DNA of 32,871 nucleotides from Stenotrophomonas sp. UBA2629 (GTDB lineage Bacteria; Pseudomonadota; Gammaproteobacteria; Xanthomonadales; Xanthomonadaceae), in assembly GCA_002359895.1 (NCBI GenBank), contig DEOB01000010.1, forward strand, positions 651,577 to 684,447, given 5' to 3'. How positions within the stretch are numbered: the stretch's first letter is position 1; each line of letters opens with the position of its first letter. This document shows, in pieces, positions 1 through 7,878 of this stretch. The notes under the pieces are model-generated. The model was given only the letters and a program-made list of their open reading frames with translations. It did no database searches and had not been told where the DNA came from. Both the position numbers and the translations under genes were made by a program.

Positions 1-17
1 CGTAAACGGGAGAGGGG
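1..17. repeat. Partial palindromic element, cut by window edge
   Basis: The window opens inside a copy of the dispersed palindrome: 17 bases ending in CGGGAGAGGGG. Its loop (CGTAAACG) is the exact reverse complement of the loop in the copy at 254-291 (CGTTTACG). The two therefore look like the left and right halves of one two-palindrome element whose spacer holds the hexamer array. The left part lies outside the window. Confidence 0.7.
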
Positions 18-20
18 AAA

Positions 21-206
21 GGCAAAGCCAAGGCCAAAGCCAAAGCCAAGGCCAAAGCCAAAGCCAAGGCCAAAGCCAAAGCCAAGGCCAAAGCCAAGGC
101 CAAAGCCAAAGCCAAAGCCAAGGCCAAGGCCAAAGCCAAAGCCAAAGCCAAAGCCAAGGCCAAAGCCAAAGCCAAAGCCAGAGTCAGAGTCAGAGTCAGA
201 GTCAGA
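21..206. repeat. Hexanucleotide tandem array (GCCAAR)n then (GTCAGA)n
   Basis: About 27 head-to-tail hexamers run from 21 to 182, nearly all GCCAAA or GCCAAG, followed by four GTCAGA units (183-206) and a decayed tail (AGCAAA, AGCAGG, TGCAGG) to about 224. Read in the frame starting at 21 the array encodes alternating Ala-Lys, and the A/G variation is synonymous for Lys. That frame has a stop at 3-5, no ATG/GTG/TTG start before the array, and ends at a stop at 319-321, so I do not call a gene. The array could be a pure satellite or debris from a lysine-alanine-rich coding repeat. It is a candidate for length variation between strains. Confidence 0.9.
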
Positions 207-253
207 AGCAAAAGCAGGTGCAGGGACGAGTTCAGGGGCACTGCTTTTGCTGT

Positions 254-291
254 CCCCTCTCCCGTTTACGGGAGAGGGGTAGGGGTGAGGG
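254..291. repeat. Palindromic element, right half
   Basis: A perfect palindrome with 12-bp arms (254-265 and 268-279, loop TT) is followed by TAGGGGTGAGGG. This is the same design as the right halves of the elements at 6363, 10506, 21690, 23247 and 27874. The DUF559 gene starts about 95 bp downstream. Bases 292-384 between them hold no other structure that I can see. Confidence 0.85.
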
Positions 292-384
292 CAGCTTTTC
301 CCAGCCCAATACACCGATAACGCCGATTCCCCGGTAACAAGCCACAAGAGATCGTCCATCTCCCACGGAGAACACGGTGATCCC

Positions 385-765
385 ATGCGCAGCGGCAGCA
401 AAACCCGCACAGCCAAAGCCCTGCGTCGCAGAATGACCGACGCCGAGCAGCGCCTCTGGTATCACCTGCGGGACCGCCGACTGCTGGGCCACAAGTTTCG
501 CCGCCAGCATCCCATCGGGCCTTACGTCGTCGATTTCGTCTGCCTTGAGCATCGTCTGGTGATCGAACTGGACGGTGGTCAGCATGCCGACAACCTCAAT
601 GACCCCGCACGTGAAGCGTTCCTGAGGCATGAGGGCTACCGTGTGCTGCGCTTCTGGAATAATGAGGCGCTGAAGCACACCGCCGCGGCCTGCGAAAGCA
701 TCCTCCGTGAAATGTCGGTCAATCCAGCCCGCGCAGGTTGCGAGGGCCAAGCAGAAGGTTGTTGA
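385..765 (+). CDS. DUF559 / Vsr-like endonuclease-domain protein
   Basis: A 126-residue protein of the DUF559 family, whose fold is related to very-short-patch-repair (Vsr) and PD-(D/E)xK nucleases. The conserved core is visible: the TDAEQRLW helix (18-25), FRRQHPIGPYVVDFVC (38-53) with Asp50, and VIELDGGQH (59-67) with Glu61, Asp63, Gln66 and His67, then the GYRVLRFWNNE strand-helix (84-94). The substrate and cellular role are not known; DNA binding or cleavage is inferred from the fold. The start at 385 has only a distant GGAG (367-370), so initiation at Met17 (433) is possible and would keep the core intact. The stop is one base before the nadE start (TGATATG), so the two are probably co-transcribed and translationally coupled, although nothing links their functions. 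A palindromic element lies just upstream. Confidence 0.85.
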   Translation: MRSGSKTRTAKALRRRMTDAEQRLWYHLRDRRLLGHKFRRQHPIGPYVVDFVCLEHRLVIELDGGQHADNLNDPAREAFLRHEGYRVLRFWNNEALKHTAAACESILREMSVNPARAGCEGQAEGC

Positions 766-766
766 T

Positions 767-2404
767 ATGTCCCAATCGCTACGCATCGCCATGGCCCAGT
801 TCGATTTCCCGGTGGGAGATGTGACTGGAAACACCGGCCGCATCATCCAGCTGATGCAGGAGGCGCGCGATGAGTACGGCGCCGATGTGGTGGTTTTCCC
901 GGAATTGGCCATCAGCGGCTATCCGCCGGAAGACCTGCTGCTGCGTCCGGGCTTTCTGCGCGATTGCGAGGTGGCGCTGGGCCGTATCGCTGCTGAAGTG
1001 CAGGGCATCGTCGCCGTGGTGGGCTGGCCGCAGAGTGCCGGGGCGGTGGTCTACAACGCTGCCAGCGTGCTGCGTGACGGGGTAGTGGCCGACACCTATC
1101 GCAAGCGTGAGCTGCCCAACTACGCGGTCTTTGATGAGCGCCGTTACTTCGACGTGGACCCGGACGGCGGCAACTGCGTGTTCGAGGTCAATGGCGTGCA
1201 GGTGGGTTTGGTGATCTGCGAGGACCTGTGGTTCTCCGAGCCGATGATGGGCAGCATCCGGGCCGGTGCCGAACTGCTGCTGGTGCCCAATGCCTCGCCG
1301 TACGAGCGCGGCAAGCATGCCCAGCGCGATGCATTGCTGGCCGAGCGCTGCGCGGAAGGCGGGGTGGGCATCGCCTATCTCAATACCGTTGGTGGGCAGG
1401 ACGCGCTGGTATTCGATGGCGCCTCGGTTGTGGCCGATGGCGATGGCACGGTGCACCCGGCCGCGGTGGCGTTTGCCGAGGAAATGCTGCTGGTCGAATA
1501 CAACGTGGCCGCGCGCAGCTTCATGCCGTTGCGCTGGATCGACGATGGCGATGAAAGCATGGACGCGCTGGCGTGGCGTGCGGTGACCCGTGGCATCCAG
1601 GATTACTGCGGCAAAAATGGCTTCAGCAAGGTGTGGCTTGGGCTGTCCGGTGGTATTGATTCGGCGCTGGTACTGGCCTTGGCGGTGGACGCGCTGGGCG
1701 CGGACAACGTCACCGCGGTGGCAATGCCGTCGCGCTATACGGCGGACCTGTCCAACGACCTGGCGGTGGAGCAGTGCCGCGCGCTGGGCGTGAAGCTGGA
1801 GACGGTGGCCATTGAACCGGCGTTCCAGGGCTTGATGCAGTCGTTGTCGGGCATGTTTGAAGGCCAGAAGGCCGACGTCACCGAAGAAAACCTGCAGTCG
1901 CGCAGCCGTGGCGTGATCCTGATGGCGCTGTCCAACAAGTTTGGTGGGCTGGTGCTGACCACCGGCAACAAGAGCGAGTACGCGGTGGGCTACGCCACCA
2001 TCTATGGCGACATGTGCGGTGCCTACGCGCCGCTGAAAGACCTGTACAAGACCGAGGTCTATGGTCTGTCCAAATGGCGCAATACCGTGGGTGGCGCGCC
2101 TGTGATTCCGCCGGCGGTGATTACCCGCGCGCCCTCGGCTGAGCTGCGCGATAACCAGACCGACCAGGATTCGCTGCCGGCCTACGACGTGCTGGACGGC
2201 ATCCTGTACCGCTTCATCGACCAGGAGCAGTCACGAGAGGACATCGTTGGCGCCGGTTATGCGCCGGATGTGGTGGACCGTGTGCTGCACCTGGTGCGCA
2301 TCAGTGAGTGGAAGCGGCACCAGGCCGCGCCGGGGCCGAAGGTGTCGCGCCGGGCGTTTGGCCGTGAGCGCCGCTACCCGATCAGCAACGGTTACCGGGG
2401 CTGA
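767..2404 (+). CDS. nadE: Glutamine-dependent NAD+ synthetase
   Basis: This enzyme performs the last step of NAD biosynthesis, amidating nicotinic acid adenine dinucleotide with ATP and ammonia from glutamine. The 545 residues contain an N-terminal nitrilase-type glutaminase domain with the catalytic triad Glu46 (FPELAISG), Lys113 (YRKRELPNY) and Cys151 (LVICEDLW). A C-terminal synthetase domain follows, with the ATP pyrophosphatase loop SGGIDS (294-299) and the TTGNKSEYAVGY substrate segment. I chose the ATG at 767 (MSQSLRIAMAQ) because glutaminase domains begin there and AAGG lies 8 bases upstream. An in-frame ATG at 707 would add 20 residues inside the DUF559 gene. The length is normal for the two-domain form. 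The gene faces bamD tail to tail across a shared terminator. Confidence 0.97.
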   Translation: MSQSLRIAMAQFDFPVGDVTGNTGRIIQLMQEARDEYGADVVVFPELAISGYPPEDLLLRPGFLRDCEVALGRIAAEVQGIVAVVGWPQSAGAVVYNAASVLRDGVVADTYRKRELPNYAVFDERRYFDVDPDGGNCVFEVNGVQVGLVICEDLWFSEPMMGSIRAGAELLLVPNASPYERGKHAQRDALLAERCAEGGVGIAYLNTVGGQDALVFDGASVVADGDGTVHPAAVAFAEEMLLVEYNVAARSFMPLRWIDDGDESMDALAWRAVTRGIQDYCGKNGFSKVWLGLSGGIDSALVLALAVDALGADNVTAVAMPSRYTADLSNDLAVEQCRALGVKLETVAIEPAFQGLMQSLSGMFEGQKADVTEENLQSRSRGVILMALSNKFGGLVLTTGNKSEYAVGYATIYGDMCGAYAPLKDLYKTEVYGLSKWRNTVGGAPVIPPAVITRAPSAELRDNQTDQDSLPAYDVLDGILYRFIDQEQSREDIVGAGYAPDVVDRVLHLVRISEWKRHQAAPGPKVSRRAFGRERRYPISNGYRG

Positions 2405-2608
2405 GCGATGGGGAGCGGGCGGGGTTCCCCTTCCGCTTCGATGTTTGCGGTTGGGAAGGGCGCTGGAGGCGCTGGGCGGGCTCCTTCCGCCCGCTGGGGC
2501 GTTGAGCCGGCGGTGCCCGGCAAGCGCTGCGGCGAAGCGGTAGCTGGCCTGCTGCGGTTATGTTGATTCGCCGATCGCAGTGAATCACCCCGAAAATCAG
2601 CCAAAGAT

Positions 2609-2631
2609 AAAGGGGCCATCAGGCCCCTTTT
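2609..2631. terminator. Bidirectional terminator between nadE and bamD
   Basis: A 9-bp stem AAAGGGGCC / GGCCCCTTT with loop ATCA is followed by T residues on the + strand (2628-2631). On the - strand it is followed by a U-rich run (TTTATCTTT). It lies between two convergent genes and can serve both. The rest of the 2405-2656 gap is GC-rich and shows nothing further that I can name. Confidence 0.85.
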
Positions 2632-2656
2632 CTGTTTCCGTTGCTGCGCCCTGGGC

Positions 2657-3538
2657 TTACTTGCCCATGGTGGCGTTGCGCTGGCCGGTGGCCACCGACT
2701 TTTCGCCGGCAAACGGGTTGAGCTTGCGGATCATCCACGGGTACTTCGGCCAGTTGCCGGCCAACCACGGGTGCTCTGGCTGGTTCAGCTCAAGCACACG
2801 GCGGGCGTCGTCGGCCAGCGGCTTGTTGCCCAGGTGGGTGTAGGCCTCGCCCAGCAGCGCCACGGCGTCGTACTGGAAGGCGCTCTGCGGGTAGGTCTCC
2901 AGCAGGTAGTTGGCGCGGCCGGCAGCGGACACCCAAGCGCCACGGCGGGCGTAGTACAGGCCGTCGTCCAGCTCGTGCTGGGCAAACACGTCGCGCAGGA
3001 TGACCATGCGCTGGCGCGCATCGGCGGCGTAGCGGCTGTTGGGGTAGCGGTCGGTGACGATGTTGAAGTCGGCGTAGGCCTGGCGCGGGGTGGACAGGTC
3101 ACGGCGGCTCGGGTCCAGCGACCATACGCGGCGCAGGAATACCGTATCGCGGTTGCCGTTGGCCAGGCCGCGCAGGTAGTACAGGTAGGCGATGTTGCGG
3201 TGGGTCGGGTAGGTGCGGATGAAGCGGTCGATGCTGGACACCGCGTCGTCGTTCTTGCCGGCCTTGTACTGGGCGTAGGCGCTTTCGATCATCGCCTGCT
3301 CGGTGTACGGGCCATACGGATACTGCGCAATCAGGCGCTTGAAGCTGCCCTCGGCACCGGACCAGTTGCCGCCTTCCATGAGCTTGTGGCTCTTCTCGAA
3401 AAGCTGTTCAACCGGGGCGCCTTCGTCGGCGTCCTTCTTCTTGTCGCCACGGTGGCAGCCGGTAACGGCGAAAACCAGAACCAGCAGCAGGGCGGTGAAA
3501 CGGACGGGCGCGGACAGCAGCGAAGAGCGTCGGATCAT
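2657..3538 (-). CDS. bamD: Outer membrane protein assembly factor BamD
   Basis: BamD is an essential lipoprotein of the BAM complex, which folds beta-barrel proteins into the outer membrane; it sits on the periplasmic face and contacts BamA. The 293-residue product starts with a lipoprotein signal peptide, and the lipobox FAVTGC puts the lipidated cysteine at residue 28. A charged linker (HRGDKKKDADEG) precedes tetratricopeptide-type repeats from about residue 42 (EQLFEKSHKLMEGGNWSGAE, then repeated helix pairs such as YPNSRYAADARQRM). It is somewhat longer than the E. coli protein (245) owing to a C-terminal tail. It is divergent from rluD with 113 bp between the starts, the same arrangement as in E. 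coli (yfiO | rluD). Confidence 0.96.
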   Translation of the reverse strand: MIRRSSLLSAPVRFTALLLVLVFAVTGCHRGDKKKDADEGAPVEQLFEKSHKLMEGGNWSGAEGSFKRLIAQYPYGPYTEQAMIESAYAQYKAGKNDDAVSSIDRFIRTYPTHRNIAYLYYLRGLANGNRDTVFLRRVWSLDPSRRDLSTPRQAYADFNIVTDRYPNSRYAADARQRMVILRDVFAQHELDDGLYYARRGAWVSAAGRANYLLETYPQSAFQYDAVALLGEAYTHLGNKPLADDARRVLELNQPEHPWLAGNWPKYPWMIRKLNPFAGEKSVATGQRNATMGK

Positions 3539-3651
3539 GGGTTCAGGGCAGGACGCGGCAGGAATACGAAGGGGCGATGATAGCCTAGTGGCCTGTCCTG
3601 CGACTGACTCTTGCCGTCAGGCCCCCCAAATTCGTCTCCGTTGGTCTAAAC

Positions 3652-4641
3652 ATGTCCGAAAACGCCTCCTCAAATCTGCGCCAGGCGCAGGTCCCCGACT
3701 CGGCCGCCGGCCGCCGCTTCGATGCGGTGCTGGCTGAGCTTTTCCCTGAATTTTCGCGCTCGCGGCTGACCGAATGGATCAAAACCGGCGCGGTGCTGCT
3801 GGACGGTGAGCCGGTGCGCCCGCGTGACCCGGTCCGTGGCGGCGAGATCGCCACCCTGAATGCGGTGCTGGAGATCGAGACCACCGCGCAGCCGGAGGAC
3901 ATCCCGCTGTCGGTGCTGTACGAGGACGAGCACGTGCTGGTGATCGACAAGCCGGCCGGGCTGGTGGTCCACCCCGGCGCCGGCAACCCGACCGGCACGC
4001 TGGTCAATGCGCTGCTGTTCCGCGACCCGGAGATGGCCAAGGTGCCGCGCGCGGGCGTGGTGCACCGCTTGGACAAGGACACCAGCGGCGTGATGGTGGT
4101 GGCCCGTACTGTGCAGGCGCAGACCGCACTGGTCGAGCAGCTGTCCGCGCGCGAGGTGCACCGCCAGTACCTGGCGGTGGTGGTGGGCTCGATGGTGTCC
4201 GGTGGCACCGTGGACGCGGCCATTGACCGCCACCCGCGCGACCGCCTGAAGATGGGCGTGCGCGAGGACGGCAAGGACGCGGTCACCCATTACCGCCTGC
4301 GCGAGCGTTTCCGTGCGCATACCGCGCTGGAATGCCGCCTGGAAACCGGCCGTACACACCAGATCCGCGTGCACATGGCACACCTGAAGCACGCCATCAT
4401 CGGCGACCCGCTGTACGGCGGCGCGCTCAAGCTGCCCAAGGGCGCCAGCGATGAACTGGTCGCGGCGCTGCGTGGCTTCAAGCGTCAGGCGCTGCATGCT
4501 GAGACGCTGGAGTTTGTGCATCCGATTACGGGTGAGTCGATCAGCAACACCGCGCCGACCCCGGCCGACCTGCTGGCCCTGATGAAGGCCCTGCGCGAAG
4601 ACTCGCAGGCCTTTGCCGCGCGCGAGCGGGACCGCTGGTAA
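3652..4641 (+). CDS. rluD: 23S rRNA pseudouridine synthase RluD
   Basis: Converts uridines 1911, 1915 and 1917 (E. coli numbering) in helix 69 of 23S rRNA to pseudouridine. The 329 residues match the usual length. An S4 RNA-binding domain covers about 18-80 (RRFDAVLAELFPEFSRSRLTEW). The RluA-type catalytic domain follows, with the signature HRLDKDTSG and catalytic Asp141, and later GRTHQIRVHM and GDPLYGG. The RluC paralogue is possible, but the position opposite bamD and before pgeF supports RluD. It is the first gene of a four-gene operon; its TAA stop overlaps the next start by one base (TAATG). Confidence 0.95.
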   Translation: MSENASSNLRQAQVPDSAAGRRFDAVLAELFPEFSRSRLTEWIKTGAVLLDGEPVRPRDPVRGGEIATLNAVLEIETTAQPEDIPLSVLYEDEHVLVIDKPAGLVVHPGAGNPTGTLVNALLFRDPEMAKVPRAGVVHRLDKDTSGVMVVARTVQAQTALVEQLSAREVHRQYLAVVVGSMVSGGTVDAAIDRHPRDRLKMGVREDGKDAVTHYRLRERFRAHTALECRLETGRTHQIRVHMAHLKHAIIGDPLYGGALKLPKGASDELVAALRGFKRQALHAETLEFVHPITGESISNTAPTPADLLALMKALREDSQAFAARERDRW

Positions 4642-5417
4642 TGGCCGCATCGCCGCTGTGGCAGGCGCAATGGCCCGCGCCGGAAGGCGTGCGGGCCTTC
4701 ACCACGCAGCGGCACGGCGCCGGTGGCTCATTGCCGCCGTTTGACAGCTTCAACCTGGGCAATCGTACCGCCGCCGATGGCGACGACCCGGCGCAGGTGC
4801 AGCGCAACCGTGACGAGCTGGCCCGCTTGGCGGGCCTGCCATCGGCGCCGCATTGGCTGCGGCAGGTGCATGGCACCGGGGTGCTGCGTTTCGACGCACC
4901 ACCGCAGGCGCAGGGCATTGAGGCCGAGCCGGTGGCTGACGCGGCGGTGACCTCGGTACCCGGCGTGGTGTTGGCGATTTTGACCGCCGACTGCCTGCCC
5001 GTAGTGTTTGCCGCGCGCGACGGCAGCGAAGTGGCCGCCGCCCACGCCGGATGGCGCGGGCTGGCCGACGGCATGCTGGAGCGCACGTTGGCGGCCATGC
5101 AGACCCCGGCCGAGGCGGTCATCGCCTGGATGGGCCCGGCCGCAGGTCCGGCACATTACGAAATAGGCGCGGATGTCTACGAGGCATTTGTCGCGCATTC
5201 GGCTGCTGCCGAAGCGGCATTCACCGGCACCCGGCTTGGGCATTGGCGGGTGGATCTGTACGCACTGGCGCGGCAGCGCCTGCAGGCAGCCGGCATGAAC
5301 CCGGCCGACATCCACGGCGGCGACCTGTGCACCATCGCCGACCCGGCGCGCTGGTTCTCGCACCGCCGCGACCGCCGCAGCGGCCGCATCGCGACCTTGG
5401 TGTGGATGGCGCCGTGA
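4641..5417 (+). CDS. pgeF: PgeF/YfiH peptidoglycan editing factor (multicopper polyphenol oxidase-like)
   Basis: A 258-residue protein of the YfiH/YlmD/FAMIN family (DUF152). E. coli YfiH has been linked to removing mis-incorporated serine from peptidoglycan precursors, and related proteins act on purine nucleosides and show laccase-like activity. The three metal-binding residues are present: His77 (LRQVHGTG), Cys118 (TADCLPVVF) and His135 (AAAHAGWRG). The start overlaps the rluD stop by one base, and the TGA stop overlaps the following GTG start (GTGA), so translation is probably coupled throughout. The order rluD-yfiH is conserved with E. coli. Confidence 0.93.
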   Translation: MAASPLWQAQWPAPEGVRAFTTQRHGAGGSLPPFDSFNLGNRTAADGDDPAQVQRNRDELARLAGLPSAPHWLRQVHGTGVLRFDAPPQAQGIEAEPVADAAVTSVPGVVLAILTADCLPVVFAARDGSEVAAAHAGWRGLADGMLERTLAAMQTPAEAVIAWMGPAAGPAHYEIGADVYEAFVAHSAAAEAAFTGTRLGHWRVDLYALARQRLQAAGMNPADIHGGDLCTIADPARWFSHRRDRRSGRIATLVWMAP

Positions 5418-5953
5418 CCGCGCCGTTGTTCGCACAGGTGCTGGGCGCAGGCTTCGGGCCGTTGGCGCCGCAGGTAAAAGCACTGCATTCGGTACGCGGC
5501 CGCCAGCGGTGGAGCGGGCAGGGCCAGGTGCTGCGCGGGACGCATTGGCTGGTGGCGCCCTGCGCGTGGCTGGCACGGTTGCCGCCAACCTCTGACGTGC
5601 CGGTGAGCGTGGTGTTCGTGGTGGATGCCGATGGCGAGCAATGGCAGCGGCAGTTCGGCACGGCGCGGATGCACTCGCGCCTGTGGCAACGCGACGGCCG
5701 CTTGTTCGAACAACTGGGCGCGGTGCGTTTCCGTTTTGGTCTGCGCGAAGCCGCCGGGCAGATTCTGTGGCGTGCTGAGCGCGCCTGGGCATTCGGCCTG
5801 CTGCCGTTGCCGACCCGCTGGTTTGCACAGGTGCATTGCCGCGAGCGTGAGCATGCGGGCCGGTATGAATTTCTGGTGGATGTCTCGATGCCGCTGATCG
5901 GCCGGTTGATCCGTTATGAAGGCTGGCTGTTGCCGGAGACGGATGAACGCTGA
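5414..5953 (+). CDS. DUF4166 domain-containing protein
   Basis: A 179-residue protein of unknown function. Family-like features are an N-terminal LFAQVLGAGFGPLAPQVKALH, which matches the conserved start of DUF4166 proteins, and a C-terminal YEFLVDVSMPLIGRLIRYEGWL. No signal peptide or membrane helix is evident. The GTG start at 5414 overlaps the pgeF stop as GTGA; longer in-frame extensions into pgeF exist but are unlikely. DUF4166 is often found as a tail on NAD(P)-binding or SDR-like proteins in other bacteria; here it stands alone. Its operon position with rluD, pgeF and a DUF393 protein gives no clear functional hint. Confidence 0.8.
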   Translation: MTAPLFAQVLGAGFGPLAPQVKALHSVRGRQRWSGQGQVLRGTHWLVAPCAWLARLPPTSDVPVSVVFVVDADGEQWQRQFGTARMHSRLWQRDGRLFEQLGAVRFRFGLREAAGQILWRAERAWAFGLLPLPTRWFAQVHCREREHAGRYEFLVDVSMPLIGRLIRYEGWLLPETDER

Positions 5954-6347
5954 CAGCGCGGTGATCGTGTTTGATGGCGTCTGCGCGCTGTGCAGCCGCT
6001 GGGTGCGTTTTCTGCTGCGCTTTGATCGTGCCGGGCGTTATCGGTTTGCGGCGATGCAGGGCGAGCACGGCCGCGATCTGTTGGCATTGCATGGTCTGGA
6101 TCCGGATGATCCGTTGTCATTTCTATTGGTTGAAAACGGCACGGCGTATACCGACACCGATGCCATCGTGCGCGTGGTCAGCGGCTTGGGTGGGGCATGG
6201 CGATTGGCCGGTGTCGCGCGCTGGCTGCCGAGACGGCTGCGTGATGCGGCGTACCGCTGGCTGGCGCGCAATCGTTATCGCTGGTTTGGACGGCATGACA
6301 GCTGTTTTCTGCCGACGCCGGAGCAGAGAGGGCGGTTTTTGGAGTGA
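5943..6347 (+). CDS. DUF393 (YuxK/DCC family) thiol-disulfide oxidoreductase-like protein
   Basis: A 134-residue protein with the defining Asp-x-x-Cys-x-x-Cys motif at residues 11-17 (FDGVCALCSRWVRFLL). In this family the motif resembles a thioredoxin-type redox pair, although the biochemical role of most members is unknown. The body has the expected alternation of helices and strands and an arginine-rich C-terminal half (RDAAYRWLARNRYRWFGRHD). I chose the ATG at 5943, which overlaps the end of the DUF4166 gene by 11 bp, over an ATG nine codons earlier because the family starts just before the FDGVC strand. It is the last gene of the rluD operon, and a palindromic element follows at once. Confidence 0.88.
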   Translation: MNADSAVIVFDGVCALCSRWVRFLLRFDRAGRYRFAAMQGEHGRDLLALHGLDPDDPLSFLLVENGTAYTDTDAIVRVVSGLGGAWRLAGVARWLPRRLRDAAYRWLARNRYRWFGRHDSCFLPTPEQRGRFLE

Positions 6348-6362
6348 GGGTGGCGTAAAGCT

Positions 6363-6488
6363 CCCCCTCTCCCCAACCCCTCTCCCGCCAGGGGAGAGGG
6401 GCTCGGATGGCGGCAAGCTGAGACATTGCCTGCAACTGCAGCTTTGAAGCCCCTCTCCCCTGGCGGGAGAGGGGTTGGGGAGAGGGGG
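6363..6488. repeat. Two-palindrome inverted element between convergent genes
   Basis: Two copies of a sequence of about 40 bp (6363-6402 and 6449-6488) are near-perfect reverse complements separated by 46 bp. Each copy itself contains a palindrome (CCCCTCTCCCGCCAGGGGAGAGGGG, shown here in split form: arms CCCCTCTCCC and GGGAGAGGGG). This copy carries CCCCTCTCCCC in place of the usual CCCTCACCCC, and both halves share that variant. It fills the gap between the DUF393 gene and otsA and may act as a bidirectional terminator in RNA. Confidence 0.9.
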
Positions 6489-6507
6489 CAGGGAGCAGCC
6501 TTTGCAC

Positions 6508-7878
6508 TCAATGCACTCCCTCCAACGCCTGCAGATATTCCCGGCGCCAGTGGTTGATGTCGTACCTGCTCAGGTGCTCGAACATCGCACGCCAGCGTTC
6601 GATACGCTCCGGTCGCGGCATGTTGGCGGCGGTGGCGATGGCGTCGGCCACGCCATCCAGATCATGCGGGTTCACCAGCAAGGCCTGTTTCAATTCATCC
6701 GCTGCGCCGGCCAATAGCGACAACACCAGCACGCCTGGGTTGTCGGGGTTTTGCGAGGCCACGTATTCCTTGGCGACCAGGTTCATGCCATCACGCAAGG
6801 GCGTCACCAACCCGACCGCCGCTTCGCGATAGAAGCCGGTCAACGTGCTGTGTGCGTAGTTCTGGTTGACGTAACGCAGCGGCGTCCAGTCGGCCTCGGC
6901 ATGGCCACCATTGATGTGGCCGGCCAACTGTTCCAGTTCATTGCGCAGCTTGCGGTATTCGTTGACGCTGCCGCGTGAGACCGGGGCGATCTGCAGGAAG
7001 GTCATGCTGCCCTTCTGCTGCGGGTAGCGGCGCAGGTAATGCTCAAATCCATGAAAGCGCTCGGGCAGGCCTTTGGAATAATCCAACCGGTCCACGCCGA
7101 TGGCGAGCTTGCGGTTTTCCAGACTCTTGCGCAGATCGCGCACGGGCTTGTTGCTGGTGGCAGTGCTGGCCTGGCGGGCGATGTGCGCGGTGTCGATGCC
7201 AATGGGGAATGCGGAAGTGCGAACACGTCGGCCATCGGAGGCCTGTATCCAGTTGGCGTCTATCAGCCGGCCGCCGCCGAACAACCGCGCGTAGGATTGA
7301 AAGCGGTCCACATCGCGTCGTGTCTGGAAGCCGAGCAGGTCATAGGAATACAGCGTGGAAAAAAGCGCGCGGTGGTCGGGCAGGGCTTGAATGAGATCGG
7401 CCGACGGCACCGGTACGTGCAGGAAGAAGCCGATGCGGCAGCCGATGCCACGCTCGCGCAACAGCGCGGCCAGCGGAATCAGGTGGTAGTCGTGGATCCA
7501 AACGGTGTCGTCGTCGCGCAGCAGCGGTGCGAGCTTGTCGGCGAACAATGCGTTGACCCGCCAATAGCCTTCACGTTTGCTGCGGTCGTAGTCCACCAGA
7601 TCCAACCGGAAGTGCAGCAGCGGCCACAACGCGCGGTTGGAAAACCCGTTGTAGTAACTGTCCAGATCTTTCTTGGACAGATCCAACGTGACATAGCGGA
7701 TGTTGCCTTCGCTCTGTTCGTGTACCTCGCCACTCTCAGCTGCGACGCTGCGCCCGCTCCAGCCAAACCATACGCCGCCGCGTTCCTGCAGCGCTGCCGA
7801 CAGGCCTACGGCCAGGCCGCCCGCGCGCGATTCGCCCGGCAAGGCGACGCGGTTGGAGACGACCACCAGGCGGCTCAC
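6508..7878 (-). CDS. otsA: Trehalose-6-phosphate synthase OtsA (GT20)
   Basis: Transfers glucose from UDP-glucose to glucose-6-phosphate to give trehalose-6-phosphate, the first step of trehalose (osmoprotectant) synthesis. The 456 residues carry the GT20 features at nearly E. coli positions: Arg10 (VSNRVALP), GG20-21 in the donor loop, Trp40, Trp85, Asp130 (HDYHL), His154 (FLHVPVPS), Arg264 and Lys269 (GVDRLDYSKGLPER), and the C-terminal DGMNLVAKEY. I chose the GTG at 7878, which overlaps the GH15 stop (GTGA). The longer in-frame start at 7962 would add 28 residues that are merely GH15 sequence in another frame. It is the last gene of the otsB-GH15-otsA operon and is probably translationally coupled. 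Confidence 0.95.
   Translation of the reverse strand: MSRLVVVSNRVALPGESRAGGLAVGLSAALQERGGVWFGWSGRSVAAESGEVHEQSEGNIRYVTLDLSKKDLDSYYNGFSNRALWPLLHFRLDLVDYDRSKREGYWRVNALFADKLAPLLRDDDTVWIHDYHLIPLAALLRERGIGCRIGFFLHVPVPSADLIQALPDHRALFSTLYSYDLLGFQTRRDVDRFQSYARLFGGGRLIDANWIQASDGRRVRTSAFPIGIDTAHIARQASTATSNKPVRDLRKSLENRKLAIGVDRLDYSKGLPERFHGFEHYLRRYPQQKGSMTFLQIAPVSRGSVNEYRKLRNELEQLAGHINGGHAEADWTPLRYVNQNYAHSTLTGFYREAAVGLVTPLRDGMNLVAKEYVASQNPDNPGVLVLSLLAGAADELKQALLVNPHDLDGVADAIATAANMPRPERIERWRAMFEHLSRYDINHWRREYLQALEGVH

Noticed and set aside
21..206. Hexamer array as a CRISPR array
   Set aside because: Units are 6 bp with no unique spacers and there are no cas genes.
3..321. Ala-Lys repeat open frame, possible histone-H1-like protein
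   Set aside because: There is no start codon after the stop at 3-5 and it reads on into the palindrome, so no gene is supported.
707..766. nadE start at 707
   Set aside because: It would place 20 residues encoded inside the DUF559 gene before the glutaminase domain; the ATG at 767 has a suitably spaced ribosome-binding site.
4728..6092. 454-codon open frame on the - strand across pgeF, DUF4166 and DUF393
   Set aside because: The + strand genes have conserved motifs and overlapping starts; the antisense frame has none.
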